Notes: generated from the letters alone by a model not told the origin. Positions 50,407 to 59,091 are shown, counted from the stretch's first letter. The stretch is 64,000 nt of DNA from JASLZO01 sp965247995 (GCA_965247995.1 OZ252041.1:868001-932000); one strand, 5' to 3'. Numbers and translations are program-made.

Positions 50407-51537
50407 TCACCGATACGCCTGGAGGCGGTCGAGGGTCTCTTCGGCCTCCGCGAGCATCTGGTCGAAGATTTCGCGGGCGGGTCTGCGCTCGGTGAGCATG
50501 CCGCCGGCCTGGCCGCCGGGACCGGTGATGAGGTCCCACCGCTCCGCGGCCTCGGCGGAGCGGTCGAACTGCTCCATAAGGATGCCTTGGAGGGGCATCA
50601 TCAAAGCGGGGATCCCGGATTCGGCCCACGCGTGTTTGACAGGACTTTCGATGGATCGCGACTGCTTGCCGGTGGGGTATTTGCTGGCCATGAAGCGCTC
50701 GGATGGCGACTCCAGGATCTGCTGTTGGTGGACATCACGGATGAGGTTTTCCTCGGCGACGAGGAATGCGGTGCCGACCCAGACGGCCTGAGCACCGAGC
50801 GCGAGGGCGGCGGCGACGTGGCGACCGGAGGCGATGCCGCCGGCGGCCATAACCGGAGTCGGCGCGACCTCGTCGGCGACCTGCGGGACAAGCGGGAAGG
50901 TGGCGATGTTGCCGGTGTGCCCACCGGCCTCGGTGCCTTGGGCAACGACGAAGTCCACACCAGCGGCTTTCTGGCGACGGGCGTGCCGAACGGCGCCGAC
51001 CATGCCGCCGAGCTTCATGCCAACGTCACGGGCCCGGTCTGCGATCAGCGCGGGATCGCCCTGTCCGGCGACGACGATCGGGACGTTGTTATCGAAGACG
51101 ACTTCGGCCTGCTTCTTGATGAGGTCCCAAGACTGAGGCGGTTCCTCTTCGAGTGCGGTGGGGAGGTTGATCTTCTGGACTTCGAATTGGTCGTAAAGAT
51201 TTTCCACAAACCGCCAGTGTTCGGGGTAGTCGCGCTTGATGAGTTCGCGCTGTTCGGCTTTGGTCGGAGCTTTGGCTTCGGCTAGGGTGGCCGGGAAGAT
51301 GAGGTCAATGCCGAGCGGCCTGTTGGAGAGCTCTCGGAATTCGCGGATACACCGTTCGATGGTCTCGAGCTTCCGGCTGCCGCACCCCATGACGCCAAGG
51401 CCTCCGGCGTTGGAGATGGCGGCGGCGAGCGGGGGTGGGCTGGGCATGAAGTCGTCGCGTCCGCCGCCCATACCGGCGAGGACGATCGGATGCTCGATCT
51501 CGAGGATGTCGCAGAGCGGCGTATGCAGTGATGGCAT
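50407..51537 (-). CDS. nitronate monooxygenase / 2-nitropropane dioxygenase-family flavoprotein
   Basis: A 376-residue FMN-dependent TIM-barrel enzyme. Landmarks: LEIEHPIVLAGMGGG at the start, AISNAGGLGVMGCG, VPIVVAGQGDPALI, the active-site His region VAQGTEAGGHTGNIAT, the FMN phosphate-binding APTPVMAAGGIASGRHVAAA, and LGAQAVWVGTAFLVAEE. Family members oxidise alkyl nitronates; relatives also reduce enoyl-type substrates (FabK), so the exact reaction is open. It is divergent from the third DUF35/thiolase pair 240 bases away and could take part in the same catabolic pathway. Confidence 0.88.
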   Translation of the reverse strand: MPSLHTPLCDILEIEHPIVLAGMGGGRDDFMPSPPPLAAAISNAGGLGVMGCGSRKLETIERCIREFRELSNRPLGIDLIFPATLAEAKAPTKAEQRELIKRDYPEHWRFVENLYDQFEVQKINLPTALEEEPPQSWDLIKKQAEVVFDNNVPIVVAGQGDPALIADRARDVGMKLGGMVGAVRHARRQKAAGVDFVVAQGTEAGGHTGNIATFPLVPQVADEVAPTPVMAAGGIASGRHVAAALALGAQAVWVGTAFLVAEENLIRDVHQQQILESPSERFMASKYPTGKQSRSIESPVKHAWAESGIPALMMPLQGILMEQFDRSAEAAERWDLITGPGGQAGGMLTERRPAREIFDQMLAEAEETLDRLQAYR

Positions 51538-51776
51538 GGTGTGAATCCCCCTACCGACATAACTGTTTGCGGTGACCGCCCAAGTGTAGTCCTACCTCTC
51601 GGGAGGAATGCGATCGCCGCATCGGAGCGTCATGACTGCGTGCGCGGCCGTGGAGCTGTGACCGCGCAAGGTAGAGAGTCAAGTCCATTTGGGAATGGGA
51701 TAGCCGCGAGAGCTTGACCGGCCATCCAAGCCAAGCGCACGATGGGACATTACTTAATGGGGGTAGGTGAGTAGCG

Positions 51777-52187
51777 ATGCCGAAGCCTGTACCAGTCCCA
51801 GACGAGACGGATCAGGGGTTTTGGGATGCGATAAACGAGCGCCGTCTGGTCCTTCAGAACTGTACGGCGTGCGACCGGATGCAGATGCCGCCGATGGCGC
51901 GGTGCGCCGCGTGTGGGTCATCCGATCACTTGGAGTGGAAAGAAGTCGAGGGCAAGGGCCGCATTGAGGGTTGGTGCGTCCAGTACGACACGCGAGTCGT
52001 GGTGTTGAAGGAGGACCAACCGTTCAACACGGCGGTAGTGGAGCTTGCCTCGAACCCGGAGATCAAGTTCTACTCGCACCTGCCAGGCGTGCCGACGGGC
52101 GACGTCCCGGTGGGCGCGGCGGTCTCGTTGACCTTCGAAGAGGTCGAACCAGGCCGGCTGGTCCCGGAGTGGGAGCTGGTTTCATAA
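51777..52187 (+). CDS. DUF35 zinc-ribbon/OB-fold protein, divergent copy C
   Basis: 136 residues, homologous along its whole length to the copies at 46517 and 48516 (P-x-P-D-E/PVS...FWDA.NERRL) but clearly diverged. Zinc ribbon C29, C32, C43, C46 (LQNCTACDRMQMPPMARCAA). The OB half has GRIEGWCVQYDTRVVVLKED and PVGAAVSLTFEEVEPGRLVP. It lies 55 bases before thiolase C on the plus strand, in the same order as the minus-strand pairs. Confidence 0.9.
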   Translation: MPKPVPVPDETDQGFWDAINERRLVLQNCTACDRMQMPPMARCAACGSSDHLEWKEVEGKGRIEGWCVQYDTRVVVLKEDQPFNTAVVELASNPEIKFYSHLPGVPTGDVPVGAAVSLTFEEVEPGRLVPEWELVS

Positions 52188-52242
52188 CGAGCGAGTTCCG
52201 CACCAACATCGAACGGTTGCAGTTACAAAGGGAGTATTTGGG

Positions 52243-53532
52243 ATGACGACAACAACACTGACTGGTTGGCGGCGCGACCGCGAGGGCGCGGGAGTCTGGG
52301 ATGCCCGGGGCAAGGTAGCCGTCGCCGGCGTCGGCCACTCGCAAGTGGACCGGCGCTGGGAGAGCGGCAACTTTGAGACGAGCCTGGGAGCGTACTCGGT
52401 CCTGGCGGCGCAGCAGGCGATGGAGGACGCGGGGATCACGATCGCCGATATCGATGGCATTGTGTCCGCGCCTGGACCGCTCGGGGACACATGGGGTCCA
52501 ACGAGGCCGTATTTCGACCCGCCGTACGACTCCGAGGACGGGATCACAAAGGTGACGGCTGAGTGGCTAGCGCGCGGGCTTGGGATTGACCCATCGACAC
52601 TACGGTTCGCGAGCAACGAGATCGGGCAGATCGGGATCGAGTGGGGGTATGCAGCGGAGGCGATTGCGCGAGGGGAAGCGTCGACGGTGTTGATGCTGTA
52701 CCCGACGGGCAACGTCGAGGGCCGGTACCACCAGGACACGGATACGCGCGCGAAGGGCCCAATGAAGTGGACGAACATCTGGGGCTTTACGGGCGGTTCG
52801 ACGTACGCGTACCAGTTCAACGAGTACACGCGCCGCTACGGTGGCAGCCACGACGACGTCGGGAACCTGGTGGTGAATTTGCGGCGGAACGGGTTGAAGG
52901 TGCCGTGGGGGTACTACACGTTGCACGAGCCGGAGCCATTCACGATGGAGGACTACCTGAACGGCCGGTACATCAACGCGCCGTTGAACCTGTTCGACAA
53001 CGACCGGCCGGTGAACGCGGCGGGGTGCTACGTGCTGACGACGGCCGAGAAGGCCCGCGACATGAAGCAAGCGCCGATCTACATCTGGAACCACGCTGAG
53101 CATCAAGCGGCTCACCGCAGCTCGGTGCAGACGCTGAGCGAAGCCCAGGAGTGGTGCGGGAGTGAGGCGCGGAAGACGCTCGAGGGCGCCGGGATCTCGG
53201 TGGCCGACGTGGACATCTTCAACCCATACGACGGGTTCACGTTGTTCACGCAGACCTGGCTGGAGGCGTTCGGGTGGCACGGTGTGAAGGAAGGCGAGGC
53301 GCTTGATTTTTATAGGGGCGACATCCGTGTCGAGGGGCCGCACCCGTTCCTGTCGAGCGGCGGGAACAGCGGAACCGGGCGGACGCGGACGGCGATCTTC
53401 ACGGACACGATCGAGCAACTCCGCGGGACGGCGGGAGACCGGCAGGTAACGGTCCCGGCGAACATCGGGGTTGCGGGGTGCGTGCTGCCACAGACAAACG
53501 GTCACGTGGTGTTCGGTAAGGAGCAGCCGTAA
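52243..53532 (+). CDS. thiolase-like (lipid-transfer/Ltp2-type) protein, divergent copy C
   Basis: 429 residues, third paralogue of the 45154/47154 proteins: W-R-R-D-R-E-G-A-G-V-W-D start, KVAVAGVGHSQVDRRWES, the ETSLGAYSVLAAQQAMEDAG helix, and VDIFNPYDGFTLFTQTWLEA, ending in LSSGGNSGTGRTRTAIFTDT. At the usual nucleophile position it reads RFASNEIGQIGIEWG, again without Cys. Together with the DUF35 protein upstream it forms a likely heteromeric retro-aldolase or acyl-CoA-binding complex. A strong terminator follows at 53553. Confidence 0.85.
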   Translation: MTTTTLTGWRRDREGAGVWDARGKVAVAGVGHSQVDRRWESGNFETSLGAYSVLAAQQAMEDAGITIADIDGIVSAPGPLGDTWGPTRPYFDPPYDSEDGITKVTAEWLARGLGIDPSTLRFASNEIGQIGIEWGYAAEAIARGEASTVLMLYPTGNVEGRYHQDTDTRAKGPMKWTNIWGFTGGSTYAYQFNEYTRRYGGSHDDVGNLVVNLRRNGLKVPWGYYTLHEPEPFTMEDYLNGRYINAPLNLFDNDRPVNAAGCYVLTTAEKARDMKQAPIYIWNHAEHQAAHRSSVQTLSEAQEWCGSEARKTLEGAGISVADVDIFNPYDGFTLFTQTWLEAFGWHGVKEGEALDFYRGDIRVEGPHPFLSSGGNSGTGRTRTAIFTDTIEQLRGTAGDRQVTVPANIGVAGCVLPQTNGHVVFGKEQP

Positions 53533-53552
53533 GCTCGGTTGCGTTCAGAGAT

Positions 53553-53595
53553 GGCCCCCCGGCGGGACTGAAACCCGCCGGGGGGCCTTTGTTTG
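53553..53595 (+). terminator. strong intrinsic terminator of the DUF35-thiolase C operon
   Basis: GGCCCCCCGGCGGG (53553-53566) and CCCGCCGGGGGGCC (53574-53587) form a perfect 14-base stem with a seven-base loop, followed by TTTGTTTG. It lies 20 bases after the thiolase C stop. Confidence 0.9.
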
Positions 53596-53639
53596 TGGGG
53601 AAGCTGCACTCTCGACGTTATTAATGCTATGCGTTACTA

Positions 53640-53927
53640 TTGATTGTCGTGGCTCGGTTCCGAGACAGGGACGCTGAGCAGATCTTCAATGGGCAGTTGG
53701 TCCGCCGGTTGCCACCAGACATTCATCGGCGGGCCAGGATGCGGTTGCAGCGGGTGGTTGCAGCGGCGGCGTTAACGGACCTTCGAGTGCCGCCTTCACA
53801 TCGGCTCGAAGCGCTGAGTGGTGACCGTGTCGGCCAGTTCAGCATCCGCATCAACGATCAATGGCGCGTGTGTTTCCGTTGGACGGAGCAGGGCGCCACG
53901 GAGATTGAGATCGTTGACTATCACTGA
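53640..53927 (+). CDS. higB: HigB/RelE-type toxin
   Basis: A 95-residue ribosome-dependent mRNA endonuclease-type toxin. Typical HigB features: RFRDRDAEQIFNG near the start, basic helix RRARMRLQRVV, LRVPPSHRLEALSGDRVGQF and the closing strands SIRINDQWRVCFRW and EIEIVDYH. TTG 53640 or GTG 53649 may be the start; the latter gives V-A-R-F-R-D, closer to the usual N-terminus. The antitoxin follows after 10 bases, the host-inhibition order (toxin first) characteristic of hig loci. Confidence 0.9.
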   Translation: MIVVARFRDRDAEQIFNGQLVRRLPPDIHRRARMRLQRVVAAAALTDLRVPPSHRLEALSGDRVGQFSIRINDQWRVCFRWTEQGATEIEIVDYH

Positions 53928-53937
53928 GGAGCAGGGC

Positions 53938-54231
53938 ATGACCACTCAAGCCGTACCGATACATCCCGGAAAGCACCTGGCCGAGGTCTTGGGAGAACTG
54001 GGCATAAGCCAGTACCGGCTAGCGAAAACGATCAGGGTGCCTCCGATACGCGTCAACGACATCGTCCACTGCCGTAGGTCGATCACGGCGGACACGGCGC
54101 TTCGGATCGGACGAGCGTTAGGGATGACCCCCGAGTTCTGGTTGAACCTGCAGCGCATGTACGACCTCGACGTGGCCCGAGCGTCCACCGACACCGACGT
54201 TATCGAGCCTTTGGTCGCGGCGCCGGAATGA
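53938..54231 (+). CDS. higA: HigA-type antitoxin, XRE-family regulator
   Basis: 97 residues from ATG 53938 (MTTQAVPIHPGKHLAEVL), preceded by GAGGAGCAGG. The helix-turn-helix is LGISQYRLAKTIRVPPIRVNDIV, with the HigA hallmark RSITADTALRIGRALGMTPE and FWLNLQRMYDLDVA. It neutralises the toxin and probably represses its own promoter upstream of 53640. The longer open frame to 53818 overlaps the toxin gene and is not used. Confidence 0.92.
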   Translation: MTTQAVPIHPGKHLAEVLGELGISQYRLAKTIRVPPIRVNDIVHCRRSITADTALRIGRALGMTPEFWLNLQRMYDLDVARASTDTDVIEPLVAAPE

Positions 54232-54256
54232 GGGAGTTAACCGGCGGCGGCGGTGC

Positions 54257-55489
54257 TCAGGTCTGGCTAGCGGCGAGGCGCGGGAGGGGTCTTTCGTTGA
54301 TGGGCAGATGGACGATCGCCGCGAAGATACCGAAGAACACGCCGGCGACCCACATGAGGTCGTACGAACCGGTCCGGTCGTAGAGCACTCCGCCCATCCA
54401 TACGCCGAAAAAGCTCCCGAGTTGGTGGCTGAGGAAGACGATCCCGAAGAGCGTCGCCATGAACTTCATCCCGAAGACCTGCGCGACGATGCCGGTGGTG
54501 AGCGGGACCGTCGATAGCCAAAGCAGACCGATTGATGCGGCGAATAGGTATATCGACAAGTTGCTGACCGGAGCCATGAGGAAGGCGAGGATCACCAGCG
54601 CCCGGGCAAAGTAGATGGCGGAGAGGCTCATCTTCTTGCTGAATTGTTGACCGATAGCGCCTGCCGTGAGCGTGCCAAGGATATTGAAGAACCCGACGAT
54701 TGCGATCGCATAGGCGCCTACCTGGGGGGAGAGGCCCAGATCGGTGACATAGGCAGGCAGGTGGACGCTGATGAACGCGACGTGGAACCCGCACACAAAG
54801 AATCCGACCGTGAGGAGGAGGTAACCGCGGTGGTTGATTGCCTCGGTGACGGCGTCGCCGAGGGCCTGATTGGATTCCGGCTCGCCGACCGCCCGTCCTC
54901 CGCCTCGCAGCATGAAGGCAAGCGGGATGATGACGAGCGTAACGAGCGAGGTCAGGGCGAGCGCGTCGAACCAGCCGTAGTTCGAGATTAGGGTCTGGCT
55001 AACGGGCGAGAAGACCACTTGGCCGAGCGAACCGGCCGCAGTGCCGAAGCCGAGCGCCAGCGAGCGACGTTCCGGCCCGACGACACGCGCGATGGCGGCG
55101 AGCGCGATTGAGAACGAGGTGAACGCGACGCCCAGGCCGACGAGGATACCGGCGGTCAGGTAGAGCGCGATGGCGCTGTCCGACGCCGCCATGCCAACAA
55201 CGCCGGCGGCGTACACGATGGCTCCAAGGGCGATGACGAATCTGGGCCCGTAGCGGTCCGCGATCACACCGGCGACCGGTACGCAGACTCCCCACAGGAG
55301 GTTCTGGATGGCTATCGCAAGCGCGAAGGTCTCACGCGACCACTGGTTCGCGACCGTCATGGGCTCGAGGTAGAGACCGAAGCTCGACCGTGCCCCGAAC
55401 GCGATGAGCGATATCAGGCAGGCGGCCGCGATCACCGCGACCACAGTTCCCCGCTGAGGGTGGATATCGGCGGCGGTGATACGGCTCAT
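54257..55489 (-). CDS. MFS transporter (monocarboxylate-type)
   Basis: A 410-residue 12-helix transporter. Helix 1 contains LISLIAFGARSSFGLYLEPM, a pattern common to oxalate/formate-monocarboxylate type carriers; loop 2-3 has GVIADRYGPRFVIALG; helix 4-5 GVAFTSFSIALAAIARVVGP. The C-terminal helices include HQLGSFFGVWMGGVLYDRTG. The substrate is probably a small organic acid but this is inference from family resemblance. It is five bases downstream of the serine hydrolase gene (same strand), so the two form an operon. Confidence 0.87.
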   Translation of the reverse strand: MSRITAADIHPQRGTVVAVIAAACLISLIAFGARSSFGLYLEPMTVANQWSRETFALAIAIQNLLWGVCVPVAGVIADRYGPRFVIALGAIVYAAGVVGMAASDSAIALYLTAGILVGLGVAFTSFSIALAAIARVVGPERRSLALGFGTAAGSLGQVVFSPVSQTLISNYGWFDALALTSLVTLVIIPLAFMLRGGGRAVGEPESNQALGDAVTEAINHRGYLLLTVGFFVCGFHVAFISVHLPAYVTDLGLSPQVGAYAIAIVGFFNILGTLTAGAIGQQFSKKMSLSAIYFARALVILAFLMAPVSNLSIYLFAASIGLLWLSTVPLTTGIVAQVFGMKFMATLFGIVFLSHQLGSFFGVWMGGVLYDRTGSYDLMWVAGVFFGIFAAIVHLPINERPLPRLAASQT

Positions 55490-55494
55490 GGCCC

Positions 55495-56628
55495 TTATGA
55501 CTCCGGGATGCCGAGCGCGGTGCGCGCCTCGCGGGCGACGGCGAGCGACAGCGCTTCCTTCGGTGGGGCGACGGTGAGGCGGTTCTTGGTGAGGGCGAAG
55601 GCGAATCGGTAGTCGGGGTCGCCAAACCCGATGCAGCCTCCGATGCCGCTGTGCCCAAAGGACGAGATGCGTTCGCTCGACGGACCGTTGGGACCGCCGA
55701 GGACGTATCCCATCGCTTTGCGGGCAGGCGTGCCAAGAACGACGTCCTCGGCGTCGGTGACCAAAGCGGTCGCCGCGTCGAGTGTTCCGGGCGAGAGCAA
55801 CCGCGGGCCGGAGTCTGGCCCTGGAGGCGCAAGGGCGGCGTAGAAACCTGCGAGGGAGCGGGCGTTGGCGATCCCTCCGATCGCGGGCATGGAGGCGCGG
55901 CGGACGGCCGGGAGGTTGAACACCTCAGGGGTGCCAAGCGCCGGGGGCAGGACTACTCGGCGGGGCGCGTCCGGCGGCGAGGCTTCGAGGGTTTCGACCC
56001 ATCCGCCGTCCTCTAGGGGGGCGACGAGTGGCTCGACGGAGGGCGGGATGCCCATGAAGAGGGTGTCGAGGCCCAGCGGGAGGCAGATTTCATCTTGGAG
56101 GAACTCGGCGATTGGCCGGCCGTCGACGCGTCGGACGAGCTCGCCGACCATCCAGCCCCAGGCGAAGGAGGAGTAGCCGGGTACGGTGCCTGGTTCCCAC
56201 ATTGGCGTGAGGGCAGCTATGCGTGCGCACATCCTGTCCCAGTCCGTGAGGTCGTCGGGCGTCGTGCCGGCAGGGAGTTGGGGCGTGCCGGTCATGTGAG
56301 CGAGGAGATTCCGGACAGTGATCCGGTCTTTGCCTTCTGCACCGAACTCGGGCCAGTAGTCAGCGACCGGGGTGTCGTAGTCGATGCGCCCCCGGGCCGC
56401 GAGAACATGGGCGGCGGTGGCTGCGACGGCCTTCGTGGAGGAGAAGATGGTGAAGACGGTGTCGCCGTCCACCGGGCGTCCAGTCGCGGGGTCGGCGATC
56501 CCCGCCCAGGCATCGACGACGAGTCCGCCGTTGAGGTAGGCGGCAACCTGGAGTCCGCGTTCCTGACCGGAGGAGACGCGGTCGTCAAGGATGGCCTGAA
56601 CGCGGGACTGTGCATCGGTGTTGAGCAT
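55495..56628 (-). CDS. beta-lactamase-fold serine hydrolase (esterase EstB-like)
   Basis: A 377-residue class C beta-lactamase/penicillin-binding-protein-fold hydrolase. Catalytic motifs: S-x-x-K in TIFSSTKAV (S63, K66), Y-x-S in PGYSSFAWG (Y152), and a K-T-G-like GHSGIGG near residue 330. There is no signal peptide, so it is cytoplasmic and more likely an esterase or lactonase than an antibiotic-resistance enzyme. Length and the LLAHMTGTPQLP segment are typical of EstB-type esterases. It leads an operon with the MFS carrier, consistent with import and hydrolysis of an ester. Confidence 0.88.
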   Translation of the reverse strand: MLNTDAQSRVQAILDDRVSSGQERGLQVAAYLNGGLVVDAWAGIADPATGRPVDGDTVFTIFSSTKAVAATAAHVLAARGRIDYDTPVADYWPEFGAEGKDRITVRNLLAHMTGTPQLPAGTTPDDLTDWDRMCARIAALTPMWEPGTVPGYSSFAWGWMVGELVRRVDGRPIAEFLQDEICLPLGLDTLFMGIPPSVEPLVAPLEDGGWVETLEASPPDAPRRVVLPPALGTPEVFNLPAVRRASMPAIGGIANARSLAGFYAALAPPGPDSGPRLLSPGTLDAATALVTDAEDVVLGTPARKAMGYVLGGPNGPSSERISSFGHSGIGGCIGFGDPDYRFAFALTKNRLTVAPPKEALSLAVAREARTALGIPES

Positions 56629-56731
56629 GGCTGGAGGACCTCATTCAGGATGGGGTTATGGCCTGAACCTTACCGTAGCGCCGGACTGCGCAGGGCGTGG
56701 AAGAACAGGGCGCCGCGTGGCACAGCGCTGC

Positions 56732-57994
56732 CTATGGGTCTTGTGTTCGTACCGGTTGGCGAGAGATGCTGATGACGGCCGCGCCGGAGAGGTATGCCCC
56801 GATGATTGCGATGAATGCCAACTCGTAGGAATGAGTCAGGTCGAACCACAGGGCGACGAGGACGGGGCCGGCGCTTGACCCCAGTATCGAGATTGGATTG
56901 CCGATGCCGCGGATTGCGCCGATGTGGCGCCTGCCGAAGTACCGTGCCCACAGGAACTCGCTGATCGGGATGGTCCCCCCGAACCCGAAGCCGTACAGGA
57001 AGAAGCCGGGAAACAGGACCGCTTGCTGCCCAGTCGCACCGGCGAGAACGATCAATGAGACGCCGACTGCCGAGGTCGAGAAGGCAGCAACCACGAGTCT
57101 TCTCGTCTCGAGCCGCTGGAGTGCGTAGCCCCAGACTGGTTTGGATGAGAGGTTCCCGACCCCGTTGACCGAGAGGGCGATGGCGCCGATGGTCCGGGAG
57201 AAGCCGGCCTCGGTGACGAACGGGATGGCGTGGACGAGGACGGCGGTCAGGGCGACCAGGTTCAACCCGAAGCCGCCTATGAGGAGCCAAAAAGCCCGGG
57301 TCCTGACGGCTTCCGCCCTGGTGAAGGAACGGGGTTCGGGAGGTGGTGTTCCTTCGCCGGGCCCGGATCCGGTGGGTTGGGGTCTTCCATCCGGAAGGAG
57401 TCCATGGTCCTCCGGCGTCCGGCGCATGATGAGCGCCACTGGGGTGACGACGATGACGACGAAGATGGCGAGGGCGGCATAACCGGTCCTCCAATCCCAG
57501 GTATCCACGATGAACGTGACCGCGACAGGAGCCGTGATCCCGGCGAGCGATACGCCGACCGACCCGAGGGCGAGGGCCCAACCTCGCCGAACGATGAACC
57601 ACTTTGACAGCGTCGCATTGACGATGAGTGGGCCGAAGAGTGTGTACCCAACGAACCCCGCGATCAGATACAAAGTGAGGAACATCCAGAGGTCGGACTG
57701 GAGGCTCAGGCCGGTGAAACAGACGGCCGTGACGACGACGCCGATCGCCATAAGCAGTCTCGGGCCGCGCCGGTCGACGATGCCTCCAGCGACGATGCCC
57801 GAGACGGCCCCGGCTGCGGCAGCGAGAGACGTTCCGAGCGTGAATTGCCAGACCTGCCACCCGAGGTCCTGGGTCACGGGCCCAAGGAACACACCGACGA
57901 CCGTGGCACTGACGGACATCGAGGCGAACTGGGCCATGACGGCGCCACCGACGAGCCACCAGCCGTAGAAGGGTCGTTTGAACAGCGCGAGCAA
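56732..57994 (-). CDS. MFS transporter
   Basis: 420 residues, 12 helices. It starts MLALFKRPFYGWWLVGGAVM, a YGWW start common in this MFS subgroup; loop 2-3 is GGIVDRRGPRLLMAIG; the central loop (about 198-228) is Gly/Pro-rich; loop 8-9 is GYALQRLETRRLVVAAFSTS. Paralogue in family to the genes at 54257 and 43154 but not a recent duplicate. Substrate unknown. Confidence 0.87.
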   Translation of the reverse strand: MLALFKRPFYGWWLVGGAVMAQFASMSVSATVVGVFLGPVTQDLGWQVWQFTLGTSLAAAAGAVSGIVAGGIVDRRGPRLLMAIGVVVTAVCFTGLSLQSDLWMFLTLYLIAGFVGYTLFGPLIVNATLSKWFIVRRGWALALGSVGVSLAGITAPVAVTFIVDTWDWRTGYAALAIFVVIVVTPVALIMRRTPEDHGLLPDGRPQPTGSGPGEGTPPPEPRSFTRAEAVRTRAFWLLIGGFGLNLVALTAVLVHAIPFVTEAGFSRTIGAIALSVNGVGNLSSKPVWGYALQRLETRRLVVAAFSTSAVGVSLIVLAGATGQQAVLFPGFFLYGFGFGGTIPISEFLWARYFGRRHIGAIRGIGNPISILGSSAGPVLVALWFDLTHSYELAFIAIIGAYLSGAAVISISRQPVRTQDP

Positions 57995-58053
57995 CGGAAA
58001 CCGGGGTGGCCTAGTGCGACGTCCTTCGTTGCGGCGTGAGCCGTCTGTCGCCG

Positions 58054-58644
58054 CTACCGATCGTCCAATGTAGCCAAGTCGATGAGCCGCGCATCGCGGC
58101 GTCCAGGTCCGAGGTCGAGAATAGCGACCGTGCCTAAACGCCGGAGGTTTCGTGGAAACGACGGGCTGCCCGGGTTGATGAAGAGCACGCTGTCGTGCTC
58201 TTCGATCAGCGCGTAGAGGGTGCGTCCGAAGACAACAATATCCACGGAGGCGCCAAAGAACACATCCACGTTCTCCTTGAAGTCCTGGCCCGGCCGGCGA
58301 TTCGCCGCGATGAACCCGGGCATCACGTCGTCCGAGAGCCCACCCAGCGAAAGTTCGTGCACCAGCCCCACGGTATGGCCTTCCAGTTCGAGCAGGTGCT
58401 GTGGCGCTACTCGATCGTCACCGCCTCCCTCCGACTGTGACGCCGTCGGCCCTTCCGCGCGTTCGCCGATTGTCCGTCCGGCGGCTTTGACGGGGGCGAC
58501 GGTGTCGAGGAGGTCGAGGATGGCACGGGTGTTGATGCCGCCGCCATGGAGGATGAGGTCCACGCTTGCGAGGGCGCGAAGAGCCTGCGGGGGCACCTCG
58601 TCCGGGACGGCGGCACGGGTGTCGGAGATGAGGCCGATACGCAT
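58054..58644 (-). CDS. metallophosphoesterase-fold protein with lost metal ligands
   Basis: A 196-residue protein with the layout of YfcE/MJ0936-type phosphodiesterases: MRIGLISDTR start, VDLILHGGGI, an APVKAAGRT strand, VGLVHELSLGG, VDIVVFGRTLYALI and LFINPGSPSFPRN. The metal-binding residues of the family (D-x-H, G-D, G-N, H-G, G-H-x-H) are largely replaced: DTH is DTR, GD is GG, GN is GR, GHTH is GRTL. Asp in SDT and one His (VHE) remain. It is probably catalytically inactive or has another role. A low-complexity insert (about residues 65-78) interrupts the fold. Confidence 0.7.
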   Translation of the reverse strand: MRIGLISDTRAAVPDEVPPQALRALASVDLILHGGGINTRAILDLLDTVAPVKAAGRTIGERAEGPTASQSEGGGDDRVAPQHLLELEGHTVGLVHELSLGGLSDDVMPGFIAANRRPGQDFKENVDVFFGASVDIVVFGRTLYALIEEHDSVLFINPGSPSFPRNLRRLGTVAILDLGPGRRDARLIDLATLDDR

Positions 58645-58716
58645 AGAAGGGATCGTAGCCGAGATTCGGCGGGAGCGTTGATTGACGACGGAGGGTGGTG
58701 AGGGTAGTCTGTGGTT

Positions 58717-58736
58717 GACCCCCTCCCCTGGGGGTC
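58717..58736 (+). promoter_or_regulatory. CsoR-type operator upstream of the copper operon
   Basis: GACCCCC (58717-58723) and GGGGGTC (58730-58736) form a perfect inverted repeat around TCCCCT, matching the C-tract/G-tract dyad architecture of CsoR/RcnR-family operators. It lies 36 bases upstream of the csoR start, as expected for autoregulation of the csoR-copA-YHS operon. Confidence 0.7.
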
Positions 58737-58772
58737 TGGGTTATCCGAGAATTCGAGGGGGGGGGGTGCGCG

Positions 58773-59060
58773 GTGGAACCAGAGGTGCGCGGTGACGCGC
58801 TACGGCGTCTGAGCTATATCGAGGGGCACTTGGCGGGAATCCGGAAGATGGTGGAGGACGACCGCTACTGCGTGGATATTCTGAAGCAGACGCACGCCGT
58901 GCGACGCGCGTTGGAGAAGATGGAGTCGAAGATCCTCGAGGGGCATATGGCCACGCACGTGGTGGAAGGGATCAAGTCAGGCAACGAAGAGCAGATCGTC
59001 GGGGAGTTGATGGAGTTGTTCGACTTTGCCGCGAAGAACAACACGGCGGGCGGGCGGTGA
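58773..59060 (+). CDS. csoR: CsoR/RcnR-family metal-sensing repressor
   Basis: A 95-residue all-helical DUF156 repressor that releases operator DNA on binding metal. Start GTG 58773 (MEPEVRGDALRRLSYIEGHL). Metal-site positions: C33 (RYCVDIL), H58 and, four residues later, H62 (EGHMATHVVEG). Copper-sensing CsoR normally has Cys at the last position, whereas the C-H-H set is known from RcnR-like sensors, so metal preference is less certain than the copper context suggests. The next gene is the copper ATPase, 31 bases downstream. Confidence 0.88.
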   Translation: MEPEVRGDALRRLSYIEGHLAGIRKMVEDDRYCVDILKQTHAVRRALEKMESKILEGHMATHVVEGIKSGNEEQIVGELMELFDFAAKNNTAGGR

Positions 59061-59091
59061 GGGCCAGGCGGCCCGCGGTGGAGGTGAGGGC

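Noticed and set aside
56670..57959. 429-codon minus-strand frame overlapping the MFS gene at 56732
   Set aside because: Arg/His/Pro-rich out-of-frame translation of the MFS gene; no hydrophobic segments.
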